NCBI GenBank assembly: GCA_018821785.1
Contig: JAHJLI010000255.1
Span: 1 to 64,000 of the forward strand
Direction of reading: 5' to 3'
Length of the DNA stretch: 64,000 bases
Source: Pseudomonadota bacterium
Lineage (GTDB): Bacteria > Desulfobacterota > Desulfobulbia > Desulfobulbales > Desulfocapsaceae
In this document: positions 48,912 to 59,707 of the stretch, piece by piece
Position numbering within the stretch: position 1 is the first letter of the stretch
Layout of the letters: each line of letters starts with the position of its first letter
Notes under the pieces: generated by a model
Told to the model about the DNA's origin: nothing
Database searches by the model: none
Seen by the model: only the letters and a program-made list of their open reading frames with translations
Translations under genes and position numbers: made by a program

Positions 48912-49385
48912 TTAATTCTTTTGCTCTTCTTTCTTTTTTTGCGCGTTTTGAAAAAGAGCCATAAAATTAACTGGCTCCATTAGAAATGGAATATACCCCC
49001 CGTCAACAGAAACCTGACTGACAATCTGCCTTGTGAATGGGAACAACAGTGTCGGGCAATCAACACTCAGAAGCATCTGGATATGCTCAGCTGGTATGTT
49101 TCGTAACATAAAGACGGCTGCATGTTCAATTTCAAGGATAAAAAGAACTTTATTTTCATCTTTTGATGATACTTTCGCTGTAATTTTCAGTACCACTTCC
49201 CAATGATCATTGTCAATCTGGTTGTTATTAAGTTGCAAATTCACCTCGACACCCGGATCCATTTTTTGCTGTTCAGTGAATATCTGCGGTGCATTGGGAT
49301 TTTCAAAAGACAAGTCCTTGATATACATTTTTTGCATGCGAAATTCAGGTCTAGGCGGATTTACATCATTTGTTTTTTCAGTCAT
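48912..49385 (-). CDS. secB: protein-export chaperone SecB
   Basis: A 157-residue cytosolic chaperone. It has the SecB N-terminal FRMQKMYIKDLSFENPNAP, the central QLNNNQIDNDHWEVVLKITAKV, and VDCPTLLFPFTRQIVSQVSVDGGYIPFLMEPVNFMALF. The ATG at 49385 behind GGAG is preferred over a TTG four codons upstream. It works with SecA to deliver preproteins to the SecYEG channel (secG is also in this window). Confidence 0.96.
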   Translation of the reverse strand: MTEKTNDVNPPRPEFRMQKMYIKDLSFENPNAPQIFTEQQKMDPGVEVNLQLNNNQIDNDHWEVVLKITAKVSSKDENKVLFILEIEHAAVFMLRNIPAEHIQMLLSVDCPTLLFPFTRQIVSQVSVDGGYIPFLMEPVNFMALFQNAQKKKEEQKN

Positions 49386-49501
49386 TTGATTCTCCAAAGT
49401 TATTTAAATGGTGTTTATTGGTGACTCGAGCAAGAATGAAGAGCTATTAAAACGTACTTCAACCTTTGAAGCAAGTCTTGAACGATTTTTCCCGACCTAC
49501 G

Positions 49502-52339
49502 TTATGTTTTTAAAACTTGGCGCAGAAATTTCCCTGTATGAGACTTTTTTGAATGTATGATTGATTCCGGGGTGCCAACCGCGACCAGTCGACCGCCGCC
49601 GTCTCCTCCCTCCGGACCGATATCTATTATCCAGTCAGCCGTCTTGATTACATCAAGATTATGCTCAATAATGACTGCAGTATTGCCTTGATCCACAAGA
49701 CGATTCATAACGTTTAGCAAATGTTGAATATCAGCCGGATGCAACCCGGTGGTAGGTTCATCCAGGATATAGATGGTTTTCCCGCTGCTCCTGCCTGAGA
49801 GTTCTTTGGCAAGCTTGACCCGCTGTGCTTCGCCACCCGAAAGCGTAACCGAAGACTGACCAAGAGTGATATATGAAAGCCCAACATCATAAAGGGTTTG
49901 GAGTTTTGCATGTATCGCCGGAATATTTTTGAAAAATTTCCAGGCCTCCTCCACGGTCATTGCAAGAATTTCATGGATGTTTTTTCCCCGGTACTGAATC
50001 TCCAAAGTCTCACTATTATAGCGTCTCCCCTTGCAGGTATCACATTCGACGTATATATCGGGAAGGAAATGCATGACAATCTTATTTACTCCTTCGCCTT
50101 CACACGCCTCGCACCGACCACCTTTTATGTTAAAACTGAATCGCCCCAGCTTATAACCACGAGAACGAGATTCCGGCAATCGGGCAAATAATTCACGAAT
50201 AGGTGTGAAAACTCCAGTATATGTTGCGGGGTTTGAGCGAGGCGTCCTGCCAATAGGACTTTGATCGATATCAATAATTTTATCGACAAATTCTAAACCA
50301 GACAATAATGCTCCATCCTGACGAAATACCGAACTCTTTTTATTTAATCCTCCCTTCACAAGCTCATAGAGAGTTTCAATTACCAGTGAACTTTTTCCTG
50401 AACCGGAAACCCCGGTAACCGCAGTTATTACTCCTATGGGGAAGGAAACTGCTATGTTTTTCAAATTATTGATTCTGCAATGCTGCAACCGCAACCATTT
50501 CCCGGTCCCTTCCTCTACCGGCCGTCTTACTTTTGGCGTTTCAATGGCCAGTCGTCCGGAAAGATAAGCACCCGTTACTGAGTTTTCACTGTCCAGCAGG
50601 CCCTTTACCGATCCGTTATATACTACGTTACCGCCATGAATTCCTGCACCCGGTCCCATATCAAGGACATGATCAGCTGCCAAAATTGTATCGGTATCAT
50701 GTTCCACGACAATGACACTGTTGCCCAAATCACGCAGTTCCAGGAGAGTATTGATCAGTTTCTGATTGTCGCGTTGATGCAGGCCGATACTCGGTTCATC
50801 AAGGATATAAAGTACTCCAGCCAACCGGGATCCAATCTGGGATGCAAGTCGAATTCGCTGTGCCTCGCCACCGGATAGAGTTCCCGCCCTCCTCTCGAGA
50901 GAGAGATATCCTAACCCAACATCTTCGAGAAAAGAGAGCCTATCAACAATTTCCTTAAGAATCGGTTCGCCAATTTTCCTTTCTCGAACGGACAGAGGAA
51001 TCACCGGTAATTCCTCGAGAAATCTTTCGATTGATAAACAGGTGAGTTGGTATATAGACCATTTTCCTACTCGCACTGCAAGAGCTTCGGGTTTTAACCT
51101 TGTACCTGAACAGAGGGTACAGCGCTGCTCATTCATGAATTTTCCAAGTTCTTCGCGAATCATCGCCGACTGGGTTTCATGAAATCGTCTGTCAAGTTGA
51201 GGAATAACTCCTTCAAACCGATTGACTGCCGAAAGAACCCGTTGTCCTTTGCGATAATGAAATGCTATCTCCTGAGTCCCAGAGCCATAAAGGAAAACAT
51301 CTTGGATATTTTTGGGGAAATTCTCAAAAGGCGTTTCCAGCGAAATACCGTAATGCTTGGCAACAGATTCAAGCATATGTCCTGTATACGATTCCTCCTT
51401 CCGCCACCCCCAGGGAGCAATTGCCCCAGCACTGATCGATTTTTGTGTATCAGGGACTATAAGCTCAGGATCAAAAAATTGTTTTACCCCTAAACCACTG
51501 CATTCTGTACATGCACCTTGTGGGTTATTAAACGAAAACAACTGCGTTGAAAGCGGCGGCATAGAGATCCCGCATTTATGGCAGGCAGCAAATTCACTGA
51601 ACAATTTCTCCGATGCATTGTCTGGAAACAAGACTAATAGCAGTCCTTCAGTTAGCTTGACTGCAGTACTCACAGACTCGGCCAAGCGCCGACGCATGGA
51701 TTCTTTGATGACAAGCCTATCAACAACCACTTCTATGGAATGTTTCTTATTTTTATCAAGTGATGTAATGTCATCTGCGTGTAAAATATCTCCATCAATC
51801 CGTACACGCACGAAACCTTCCTTGCGGATTCTCACAAGCAGCTGTTCATGCCGTCCTTTTCGCTCAGTTACCAGGGGGGCAAGGAGGATGACTTTGGTCT
51901 CCTCCGGCAGGTCCATGAGAGCATTCACCATATCTTCAATAGACTGAGCCTGAATTTCACTCCCACATTGGTGACAATGAGGATGCCCGCAACGAGCGAA
52001 AAGCAGGCGCAAATGATCATAAATTTCCGTTATCGTGCCAACTGTAGAACGGGGATTTTTGCTCGTCGTTTTCTGTTCAATCGATACTGCCGGCGACAGC
52101 CCTTCCAAGGCATCAACATCAGGCTTATCCATCTGCCCAAGAAACTGTCGTGCGTAGGTCGAAAGTGATTCTACATAACGACGTTGCCCCTCAGCATACA
52201 GGGTGTCAAATGCCAGCGTTGATTTGCCCGATCCAGAAATCCCGGTGAACACCACAAGACTATTTCTTGGCAAATCGACATCGATGTTTTTCAGATTATG
52301 CATTCGTGCGCCACGAATGCTGAGAATCGTAGGTTCCAT
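49502..52339 (-). CDS. uvrA: excinuclease ABC subunit A (UvrA)
   Basis: A 945-residue ABC-type DNA damage sensor. It has both Walker A sites ([14 protein letters not shown] and [14 protein letters not shown]) and both signature blocks ([16 protein letters not shown] and [16 protein letters not shown]). Cysteine-containing zinc modules include [23 protein letters not shown] and [12 protein letters not shown]...[10 protein letters not shown]. Size is standard. A start at [18 protein letters not shown] (52339) is chosen by family similarity; the ribosome site is poor. It lies 43 bp after the CoA-binding protein gene. Confidence 0.97.
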   Translation of the reverse strand: MEPTILSIRGARMHNLKNIDVDLPRNSLVVFTGISGSGKSTLAFDTLYAEGQRRYVESLSTYARQFLGQMDKPDVDALEGLSPAVSIEQKTTSKNPRSTVGTITEIYDHLRLLFARCGHPHCHQCGSEIQAQSIEDMVNALMDLPEETKVILLAPLVTERKGRHEQLLVRIRKEGFVRVRIDGDILHADDITSLDKNKKHSIEVVVDRLVIKESMRRRLAESVSTAVKLTEGLLLVLFPDNASEKLFSEFAACHKCGISMPPLSTQLFSFNNPQGACTECSGLGVKQFFDPELIVPDTQKSISAGAIAPWGWRKEESYTGHMLESVAKHYGISLETPFENFPKNIQDVFLYGSGTQEIAFHYRKGQRVLSAVNRFEGVIPQLDRRFHETQSAMIREELGKFMNEQRCTLCSGTRLKPEALAVRVGKWSIYQLTCLSIERFLEELPVIPLSVRERKIGEPILKEIVDRLSFLEDVGLGYLSLERRAGTLSGGEAQRIRLASQIGSRLAGVLYILDEPSIGLHQRDNQKLINTLLELRDLGNSVIVVEHDTDTILAADHVLDMGPGAGIHGGNVVYNGSVKGLLDSENSVTGAYLSGRLAIETPKVRRPVEEGTGKWLRLQHCRINNLKNIAVSFPIGVITAVTGVSGSGKSSLVIETLYELVKGGLNKKSSVFRQDGALLSGLEFVDKIIDIDQSPIGRTPRSNPATYTGVFTPIRELFARLPESRSRGYKLGRFSFNIKGGRCEACEGEGVNKIVMHFLPDIYVECDTCKGRRYNSETLEIQYRGKNIHEILAMTVEEAWKFFKNIPAIHAKLQTLYDVGLSYITLGQSSVTLSGGEAQRVKLAKELSGRSSGKTIYILDEPTTGLHPADIQHLLNVMNRLVDQGNTAVIIEHNLDVIKTADWIIDIGPEGGDGGGRLVAVGTPESIIHSKKSHTGKFLRQVLKT

Positions 52340-52382
52340 GATTAGGCAGGCGGGCCAGAAAGGGAAATGTTTACGGTGGTGG

Positions 52383-52814
52383 CTATCGACGAATAAGATT
52401 ACTATGGTCAACCTTTATACAACGATCCATGACTACAAAAACTCCCATGTTTCTTGCAAGTTGCGCTGCTTCTTCGTTTATGATACCTTGCTGCATCCAA
52501 ATTGCCTTAGGAAGAGTATGTAATGCAAGTGCCTCTTCCACAATTGTCATAACTTCCTCTGATTTTCTGAAAATATTAACAATATCAACTGAAAAAGGCA
52601 AAGCCACAAGGGCCGGATAACACTTCTTGCCAAGAACCTCATTCTGCCCGGGATTAATGGGATAGACCGTATATCCGGCAGCAACAAGGTACCGACCAAC
52701 CATATTGCTGGGTCTATTTTCTTTCGGAGACAAGCCGACAATTGCAATGGTGGTTGCCCCCTTAAAAAGGTTTGATATTTCAGAAGATTGAATCAAAGAA
52801 GAAAATGTCTGCAT
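52383..52814 (-). CDS. CoA-binding (Rossmann) protein, YccU-like
   Basis: A 143-residue single-domain protein of the CoA_binding_2 family. It shows [34 protein letters not shown], then [25 protein letters not shown] and [18 protein letters not shown]...[11 protein letters not shown]. The family is related to the CoA-binding part of succinyl-CoA synthetase; the role is unknown. It is transcribed ahead of uvrA. Confidence 0.88.
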   Translation of the reverse strand: MQTFSSLIQSSEISNLFKGATTIAIVGLSPKENRPSNMVGRYLVAAGYTVYPINPGQNEVLGKKCYPALVALPFSVDIVNIFRKSEEVMTIVEEALALHTLPKAIWMQQGIINEEAAQLARNMGVFVVMDRCIKVDHSNLIRR

Positions 52815-52917
52815 GTTATGAGATCCATGAACGAAAAAGTAGGCCGCGGTTGTGAAACTATATTTATGCTAACCTCAATAACGGGATAAATTTCTTGACG
52901 AAATACATTTACAAGAG

Positions 52918-52942
52918 ACAAGAAACTAATTTCTAAGGTACT
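52918..52942 (-). repeat. dispersed intergenic repeat, copy 3
   Basis: Read on the reverse strand it is AGTACCTTAGAAATTAGT followed by TTCTTGT. It lies between the CoA-binding protein gene and glyQ, 270 bp that otherwise show nothing recognisable. Confidence 0.6.
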
Positions 52943-53085
52943 AATTTTACTCCTCCCAGGGCAACACAATGATGACCCCATAGACAAAAGTCAATATAAC
53001 AATTATATACTACGGAATCATTGTAGAGATGTCATACATATATTAACCACATTCCTTGATCCAAGGGAGACCATGAGGAATTATT

Positions 53086-53952
53086 ATGAATTTTCAAAAT
53101 ATTATCTTTGAGTTGAGTCAATATTGGGCCGAGCAGGGGTGTGTTATCCAACAACCCTACGACATGGAGGTCGGTGCCGGAACTTTCCATCCCGCCACGC
53201 TGCTTAGGGCTTTGGGCCCAGAGCCTTGGAAATCTGCTTATCCACAACCTTCCCGTCGCCCTACCGACGGCCGCTATGGCAACAACCCCAACCGACTGCA
53301 ACACTATTATCAATACCAAGTTGTCATTAAACCTTCACCTTTGAATGTCCAAGAATTGTATCTTGGCAGTCTCGAAAGATTCGGACTCAATCTGCTTGAT
53401 CACGACATCAGGTTTGTCGAAGATGACTGGGAATCACCAACCCTTGGGGCCTCAGGCCTTGGGTGGGAAGTATGGCTGGATGGAATGGAAATTACCCAGT
53501 TTACCTATTTTCAACAGGCAGGCTCAATAGAGCTCTACCCGACGACGGTTGAAATAACCTATGGCCTCGAGCGTATTGCCATGTATCTTCAAAGCGTTGA
53601 AAGCGTCTATGATATTGCCTGGAATGAGCAAATAACCTATGGAGAGATCTTTCACCAAGCGGAAGTTGAGTTTTCCACCTTTAATTTCGAAGAGGCCAAT
53701 GTCGAAAAGCTTCTGATGTTTTTTGACACCTACGAAGCAGAGGCTCTTAGACTCGTTGACAAAAATTTGATACTCCCAGCTTACGACTACTGCCTGAAGT
53801 GTTCACACACCTTTAATCTTCTCGATGCCCGCAAGGCAATCAGCGTTAATGAGCGAACCCGATATATTGGTCGCATTAGAAACATTGCGAGAAAAGTTGC
53901 CGAAGCCTATGTTGAGCAACGTCGAAACATGGGACATCCTTTGTTAACATGA
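53086..53952 (+). CDS. glyQ: glycyl-tRNA synthetase alpha subunit
   Basis: A 288-residue class II synthetase subunit of the alpha2beta2 type. It has [52 protein letters not shown] sequence split by the motif [24 protein letters not shown], then [19 protein letters not shown] and [11 protein letters not shown]. It has a good ribosome site (GAGG). In most bacteria glyS follows directly; here the next gene is a reverse tRNA-Sec and no glyS occurs in the window. Confidence 0.96.
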   Translation: MNFQNIIFELSQYWAEQGCVIQQPYDMEVGAGTFHPATLLRALGPEPWKSAYPQPSRRPTDGRYGNNPNRLQHYYQYQVVIKPSPLNVQELYLGSLERFGLNLLDHDIRFVEDDWESPTLGASGLGWEVWLDGMEITQFTYFQQAGSIELYPTTVEITYGLERIAMYLQSVESVYDIAWNEQITYGEIFHQAEVEFSTFNFEEANVEKLLMFFDTYEAEALRLVDKNLILPAYDYCLKCSHTFNLLDARKAISVNERTRYIGRIRNIARKVAEAYVEQRRNMGHPLLT

Positions 53953-54045
53953 TGCCTCAGCATGCAAATTCACAAGGCCAAACTTTCAGATACCATTCTT
54001 CTCGCTATCGAGTACAATGTTCTTTCCAAGTTGTGTGCGAGAAAA

Positions 54046-54071
54046 AACAAGAAATGAATTTCTAAGGTACT
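54046..54071 (-). repeat. dispersed intergenic repeat, copy 4
   Basis: On the reverse strand it contains the exact core AGTACCTTAGAAATTCAT followed by TTCTTGTT. It lies between glyQ and tRNA-Sec. Confidence 0.65.
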
Positions 54072-54132
54072 GAAACTGGAAGAACAACAGAAAGGCAATC
54101 AGACGAAAGGAAAATCTTTGATGCCGCGATAA

Positions 54133-54230
54133 TGGCGGAAGTGCATGGGAATCGAACCCACCTAACGGGCTATTAACCCGCTACACCGGATTTGAAGTCC
54201 GGGAAAGCCACCAGTGCCCTATCCACTTCC
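54133..54230 (-). tRNA. selC: tRNA-Sec (selenocysteine, anticodon TCA)
   Basis: The reverse strand gives a 98-base RNA with encoded CCA. The long acceptor arm begins GGAAGTGG, the anticodon loop ACTTCAAAT contains TCA, the variable arm is long (GTAGCGGGTTAATAGCCCG) and the T-loop is GGTTCGATTCC. Length, long variable arm and eight-base acceptor are characteristic of tRNA-Sec. It implies that the organism makes selenoproteins; none is recognised in this window. The short gaps on both sides (53953-54132 and 54231-54375) otherwise contain only a repeat copy. Confidence 0.95.
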
Positions 54231-54375
54231 AAAGATCGCGGTAAAAAGAAGCCACTATACTAATAAGTGTTGACCTTGAAAACAACTATTTATTATACTG
54301 GTGTCCTTTGTCGGCGTATAAATAAAATAATCACGTCTGTTTTTAAAAATTCAAGCAACCCGATTCTTATCCCAC

Positions 54376-54750
54376 ATGCAGTGCGAAAGATTAGTTAAAA
54401 TGATTAAATCATGGTTTCTTAGCGTTCGCGAAGAGACCATGGCTCCGGCCCGCATGGTCTCATTTATAGAGCAACATGCCGCCACTTGTGAAATTTGTCT
54501 TCAGGATCCAGACCTGAAAGAAGAGATTGCCAAGATCACTGAACTTGTTCTACCAGAATCGAAAATTCCCAAAGCAATCCGGCTGCAAAACGGCCTAGAC
54601 GAAGACACAGATCTTGAAGATGACATCTTTTCGGAAAACGACGAAGGCGATGATAGCCTCACCGTCGACGACGACGAAGAAGAAGATATCGAGGACATAG
54701 ACCAAGAAGAAGACAAATTTCTTGAAGATGGGGATGAGGACGAGGATTAG
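54376..54750 (+). CDS. small protein with acidic C-terminal tail, function unknown
   Basis: A 124-residue protein. The N-terminal half is helical and contains a cysteine pair (HAATCEICLQDPDLKEEI) that might bind metal. The second half, from about residue 73, is almost wholly Asp/Glu (DDDEEEDIEDIDQEEDKF). No ribosome site is obvious, so the start may instead be the ATG at 54400. I do not recognise the family. The acidic tail could mimic nucleic acid or bind cations. Confidence 0.6.
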   Translation: MQCERLVKMIKSWFLSVREETMAPARMVSFIEQHAATCEICLQDPDLKEEIAKITELVLPESKIPKAIRLQNGLDEDTDLEDDIFSENDEGDDSLTVDDDEEEDIEDIDQEEDKFLEDGDEDED

Positions 54751-54864
54751 CACCCCCATTCATCTGATGTCCTCACCAGGGAAAAGTCTGGTGGCCGACA
54801 ACTTCCTTGATTACAAAAGCAGCAATCCAGCCTCGTAGTTCTTCCTCAAGTATTCGAAGAGAAT

Positions 54865-55638
54865 TCACCACCTTTTCAGTGCATCAATGATAAATGTGTT
54901 GATTTTGTTTTGCTCCTCGTCACCCTTGCCTACAACCATCATTGGAGTGCCAAAGGAATAATACGCTGTCTTGGAAAGATCAAGCCTGCCAAAATCTTTA
55001 ATCCATGAGCCATTCTGCCAGCAGTCGGTTTTCAAAGCCACTGGGATTACCGGGACCCCTGCTTTTTTGGCCAGCTTCACGCCAATCGAACTCATTTGCT
55101 CCGGATCGAATGTGTGTGATCGTGTCGTTTGCGGAAAGACAATTACCGATATCCCGGCATGTAACCTGTTAACCCCCTCAGACATAACCACTTTCAAGTC
55201 CTGCCGGGGATTGGTTCTGCTGACAGCGACGGGATTGCGCGACCGCATTATATGCTTGAAGACGGGATAAGCGAGAAGACTTTCTTTAACTACGAAAGTT
55301 ACCGGTAATATCGGCTGAATAATTCCGGGCAGAAGCATTGTCTCCATCATGCTCATATGATTGCCGATAAAAACAACTGGACCAGTTTGTCGTTCTAAAT
55401 TTTCGATACCCGATATTTCTATCTTGACCCCAGCTTGTTCCAACCGCCGCAACACATCCAAGCTACTTTCAACCCAATTATTGTCACCATACACACCCCT
55501 TTTTGCCACCCTGCTTGATCGACATACAATACCAATCAAGTGCAAATAAAACAGCAAAGATGGCAAAATTTTTGAAAGCAGTGATACAGGCCGGTCTGGT
55601 GTCCTATAAAGATATTCAGTGTACTGTAATCTAAACAT
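54865..55638 (-). CDS. PlsC-type lysophospholipid acyltransferase with altered motifs
   Basis: A 257-residue membrane-associated acyltransferase. Motif I reads IGNHMSMMETM (H-x4-E instead of H-x4-D, about residue 93). Motif III reads VIVFPQTTRSHTFDP in place of FPEGTRS. The later GVPVIPVALKTDCWQNGSW matches motif IV. An N-terminal hydrophobic segment (about 20-40) anchors it. The fold is that of 1-acylglycerol-3-phosphate acyltransferase, but the changed catalytic motifs leave the acceptor uncertain. Confidence 0.8.
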   Translation of the reverse strand: MFRLQYTEYLYRTPDRPVSLLSKILPSLLFYLHLIGIVCRSSRVAKRGVYGDNNWVESSLDVLRRLEQAGVKIEISGIENLERQTGPVVFIGNHMSMMETMLLPGIIQPILPVTFVVKESLLAYPVFKHIMRSRNPVAVSRTNPRQDLKVVMSEGVNRLHAGISVIVFPQTTRSHTFDPEQMSSIGVKLAKKAGVPVIPVALKTDCWQNGSWIKDFGRLDLSKTAYYSFGTPMMVVGKGDEEQNKINTFIIDALKRW

Positions 55639-55859
55639 TTGTTTTTAGTCACAAGGCTGAATTAGAAAGTGAAACTCTCTCGCCTGCCGCATGGAAAGTA
55701 GCACGAATAGCACCAGAATATCAAGGATATTTGTGCTGGGTCATATTGATGCGTTGTCAGTTTTTGCCTGACATTGCCGATGATAATTAAAAAAAAGGCT
55801 CGCTACAAGAAACCGTAGCGAGCCCTATATATAAAAGCCTTAAAAGGCCAGTGCAATTC
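55639..55859. other. 221-bp gap between PlsC-like gene and tRNA-Met
   Basis: Contains the tRNA terminator (55785-55824). The rest shows no gene or recognisable element. Confidence 0.4.
55785..55824 (-). terminator. terminator after tRNA-Met
   Basis: On the reverse strand GGCTCGCTAC and GTAGCGAGCC form a perfect 10-bp stem with an eight-base loop, followed by eight T residues. Confidence 0.8.
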
Positions 55860-55936
55860 TGGTGGCGATGCAGGGACTTGAACCCCGGACTCTGCGGATA
55901 TGAGCCGCATGCTCTGACCAACTGAGCTACATCGCC
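55860..55936 (-). tRNA. tRNA with CAT anticodon (probably tRNA-Met)
   Basis: A 77-base reverse-strand tRNA with encoded CCA. The acceptor arm is GGCGATG/CATCGCC with discriminator A, the anticodon loop is CTCATAT (CAT) and the T-loop is GGTTCAAGTCC. The first acceptor pair is G-C, so it is not the initiator. It could be elongator Met or the lysidine-modified tRNA-Ile2, which share this anticodon; sequence alone does not decide. Confidence 0.9.
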
Positions 55937-56014
55937 GTGCGACAAGGCGAAAATAATTACCGCATAGGTTGCTACATGTCAATACTTTTCAACAATAATG
56001 AGTATTTATTGCTG

Positions 56015-56052
56015 AAAAAAGAAGACCCCCACGTTCGGGGGCCTTCTTTTTT
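56015..56052. terminator. bidirectional terminator between groEL and tRNA-Met
   Basis: GAAG-x-CCCCC and GGGGG-CCTTC pair around ACGTTC and are flanked by A-run and T-run. Confidence 0.7.
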
Positions 56053-56084
56053 GCTATGATATCCTACCCCCATAAGGGAGGATA

Positions 56085-56138
56085 AGTACCTTCTCGAAAT
56101 TCATACTTAAAAACCCCGCTATGAATTTCTAATGTACT
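56085..56138. repeat. dispersed intergenic repeat, inverted pair (copies 5 and 6)
   Basis: A forward copy AGTACCTTctcGAAATTCAT (56085-56104) faces a reverse copy ATGAATTTCTAATGTACT (56121-56138) across 16 bases. Together they form an imperfect palindrome of 54 bases downstream of groEL, the only place in the window with two copies face to face. Confidence 0.6.
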
Positions 56139-56171
56139 AAGGGGAATAAGAAACGAGCCCCAAGGCTCTTC

Positions 56172-57845
<1,674 letters not shown>

Positions 57846-57907
57846 TCAACGAGATGTTATCAATAATAAAAAATCACAGCACAAACATATTCCAGAAGTA
57901 TCTGAAA

Positions 57908-58198
57908 TTATTTAATTACAACTCCAAGGACATCGTCTTCGCGCATGATAAGAAAATCATCGCCATCAATCTTCACTTCGGTCCCACCGTATTTCGAAAA
58001 CAGAACTCTATCTCCGGCAGCAACCTGAAGAGCAACCCTTTCACCTTTATCATTTAATTTCCCAGGACCAACGGCAACCACTTCACCCTCAGCCGGTTTT
58101 TCTTTGGCACTATCAGGAATGATGATGCCACCTGCTGTTTTTGCCTCTTCTGCAAGTCGTTTCACCAAAAGACGATCATTCAATGGACGAATCTTCAT
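57908..58198 (-). CDS. groES: co-chaperonin GroES (Hsp10)
   Basis: A 96-residue co-chaperonin. It begins [15 protein letters not shown], has the mobile loop [19 protein letters not shown] (about 17-35) and [33 protein letters not shown]. It has a good ribosome site (AGGAGGT). It is first in the groES-groEL operon. Confidence 0.98.
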   Translation of the reverse strand: MKIRPLNDRLLVKRLAEEAKTAGGIIIPDSAKEKPAEGEVVAVGPGKLNDKGERVALQVAAGDRVLFSKYGGTEVKIDGDDFLIMREDDVLGVVIK

Positions 58199-58238
58199 TA
58201 CTACCTCCTAACTAGACAATTGATTTGTTACGGAAAAA

Positions 58239-58267
58239 GGGACTCTCAACGTAATAAATGGAGTCCC
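58239..58267. promoter_or_regulatory. inverted repeat in the groES leader
   Basis: GGGACTC (58239-58245) and GAGTCCC (58261-58267) are exact complements separated by 15 bases, about 41-69 bp upstream of groES. It is not the CIRCE element (TTAGCACTC-N9-GAGTGCTAA) but occupies a similar place, so a heat-shock operator or RNA thermosensor is possible. Confidence 0.35.
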
Positions 58268-58315
58268 AAATTGATTTTTGCCCGATTTTCAGGGTGATAT
58301 ATCGAACTGCGCAAA

Positions 58316-58343
58316 AATATAGGCTGTGATCTTTAAAAATCAA
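58316..58343 (-). promoter_or_regulatory. candidate promoter of groESL
   Basis: On the reverse strand TTGATT and TATATT are 16 bp apart, about 118 bp upstream of groES. A sigma32-type reading (CTTGATTT at -35) is also conceivable. Confidence 0.35.
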
Positions 58344-58423
58344 GGGGCGCTTTTTAAAAAAAAAGAGAAGCAGTTGACGTTTTATGCAATGCGACACCGA
58401 CGGGTTACGAGGGCCTCACATTC

Positions 58424-59506
58424 TCATCCGACGCGAACTACCCATTTGAAGGGATCCGTCTCGAAACCGTTCTGGATGGCTTGCAGCTCAGTATAGAGCC
58501 TGGCTGAAAGTTCTCCTGTCTGACCGTTATTTATCTTGTAACTGGTGCCCTTAAAAAACAGTTCTCCAACGGGAGAGATAACAGCGGCGGTTCCAGTGCC
58601 GAAAGCTTCCTGCAACCTGCCCTCCTCATTCGCTCTCAGCACCTCATCAATCGAGATCCTTCGCTCAGCCACATCCATTCCCCAACTGGATGCAAGTTTG
58701 ATAACGGAATCTCTGGTAAGTCCCCCCAAAATTGAACCTTCCAATGGCGGGGTCAGCAACTGGTCATCTATTTTAAAAAAAATATTACTGGTTCCGACTT
58801 CCTCAATAAATGTGTGTTCGCAGGCATCAAGCCATAAAACCTGAGTACAGCCCTCTTTCTTGGCAATTTCAGACATATACAGGGATGCTGCATAATTGCC
58901 GGCGGTTTTTACATTGCCGACCCCGCCCTTTACCGCCCTGACGTACTGATCACTGACATAGATCTTGGTAGGATTACATCCTTCAGCATAATATGCTCCA
59001 ACAGGGGACATTATTATATAGAAGTAATAGAGAGACGATGGTTTAACTCCGAGAGTGGGTTCGACGGCAATCATCGTCGGACGAATATACAGAGTTGCCC
59101 CTTTGGCTCGAGGCACCCACTCTCTTTCTAGGTATATAAGCGATTTCAGAACATTAACTATTTTTTCCACCGGAATCCGCGGCATACACATACGCACGGC
59201 AGAAGTATTCATACGTTCGAAATTGTCCTTGGGACGAAAAAGAAACAACTGGTCATCCTTGCCCCGATATGCTTTGAGACCTTCAAATATCGCCTGACCA
59301 TAGTGAAAGACCATTGCCGCAGGATCAACCCGGAACTCCTCTTTTGCACAGATTTTTGCCTCATGCCAGCCATGCTCCCGACTCCATTTCATGAGGAACA
59401 TGTAATCTGTGAAATGAACCCCAAAACCAAGTTTATCGGGTAACGGTTTTTTCTTTAATTTTTCCCTGGGCACCTTCTCCAATGCAACTTCAAGATCTTC
59501 CAACAT
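58424..59506 (-). CDS. ilvE: branched-chain amino acid aminotransferase
   Basis: A 360-residue class IV PLP enzyme that transfers the amino group to and from Leu, Ile and Val. It has PAAMVFHYGQAIFEGLKAYRG (about 64-84), the PLP lysine in GGVGNVKTAGNYAAS, LDACEHTFIEEVGTSNIFF and the phosphate-binding GSILGGLTRDSVI. The start at 59506 behind GGGGAA is preferred over one eight codons upstream. It belongs to the longer (BCAT II) branch. It stands alone. Confidence 0.95.
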   Translation of the reverse strand: MLEDLEVALEKVPREKLKKKPLPDKLGFGVHFTDYMFLMKWSREHGWHEAKICAKEEFRVDPAAMVFHYGQAIFEGLKAYRGKDDQLFLFRPKDNFERMNTSAVRMCMPRIPVEKIVNVLKSLIYLEREWVPRAKGATLYIRPTMIAVEPTLGVKPSSLYYFYIIMSPVGAYYAEGCNPTKIYVSDQYVRAVKGGVGNVKTAGNYAASLYMSEIAKKEGCTQVLWLDACEHTFIEEVGTSNIFFKIDDQLLTPPLEGSILGGLTRDSVIKLASSWGMDVAERRISIDEVLRANEEGRLQEAFGTGTAAVISPVGELFFKGTSYKINNGQTGELSARLYTELQAIQNGFETDPFKWVVRVG

Positions 59507-59707
59507 TTTCCCCAATCTCCTCGGTAACACTTATTTTCTTTGCTTAATCCATGAGAGGATATATATAATTTTATATTCGATACGAGATATTCCCAGGCCT
59601 TGCCAATCAGGTCGCAAGGAAGTTCTCAGAATACCTCAGCAGTTGAAACAATTGCAACTCTATTTCATATGACCCGTTAACCCCCCTAATGTTTCAGGCC
59701 CAACCAA

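Noticed and set aside
58199..58423. CIRCE element upstream of groES
   Set aside because: TTAGCACTC-N9-GAGTGCTAA is absent; only a different inverted repeat is present.
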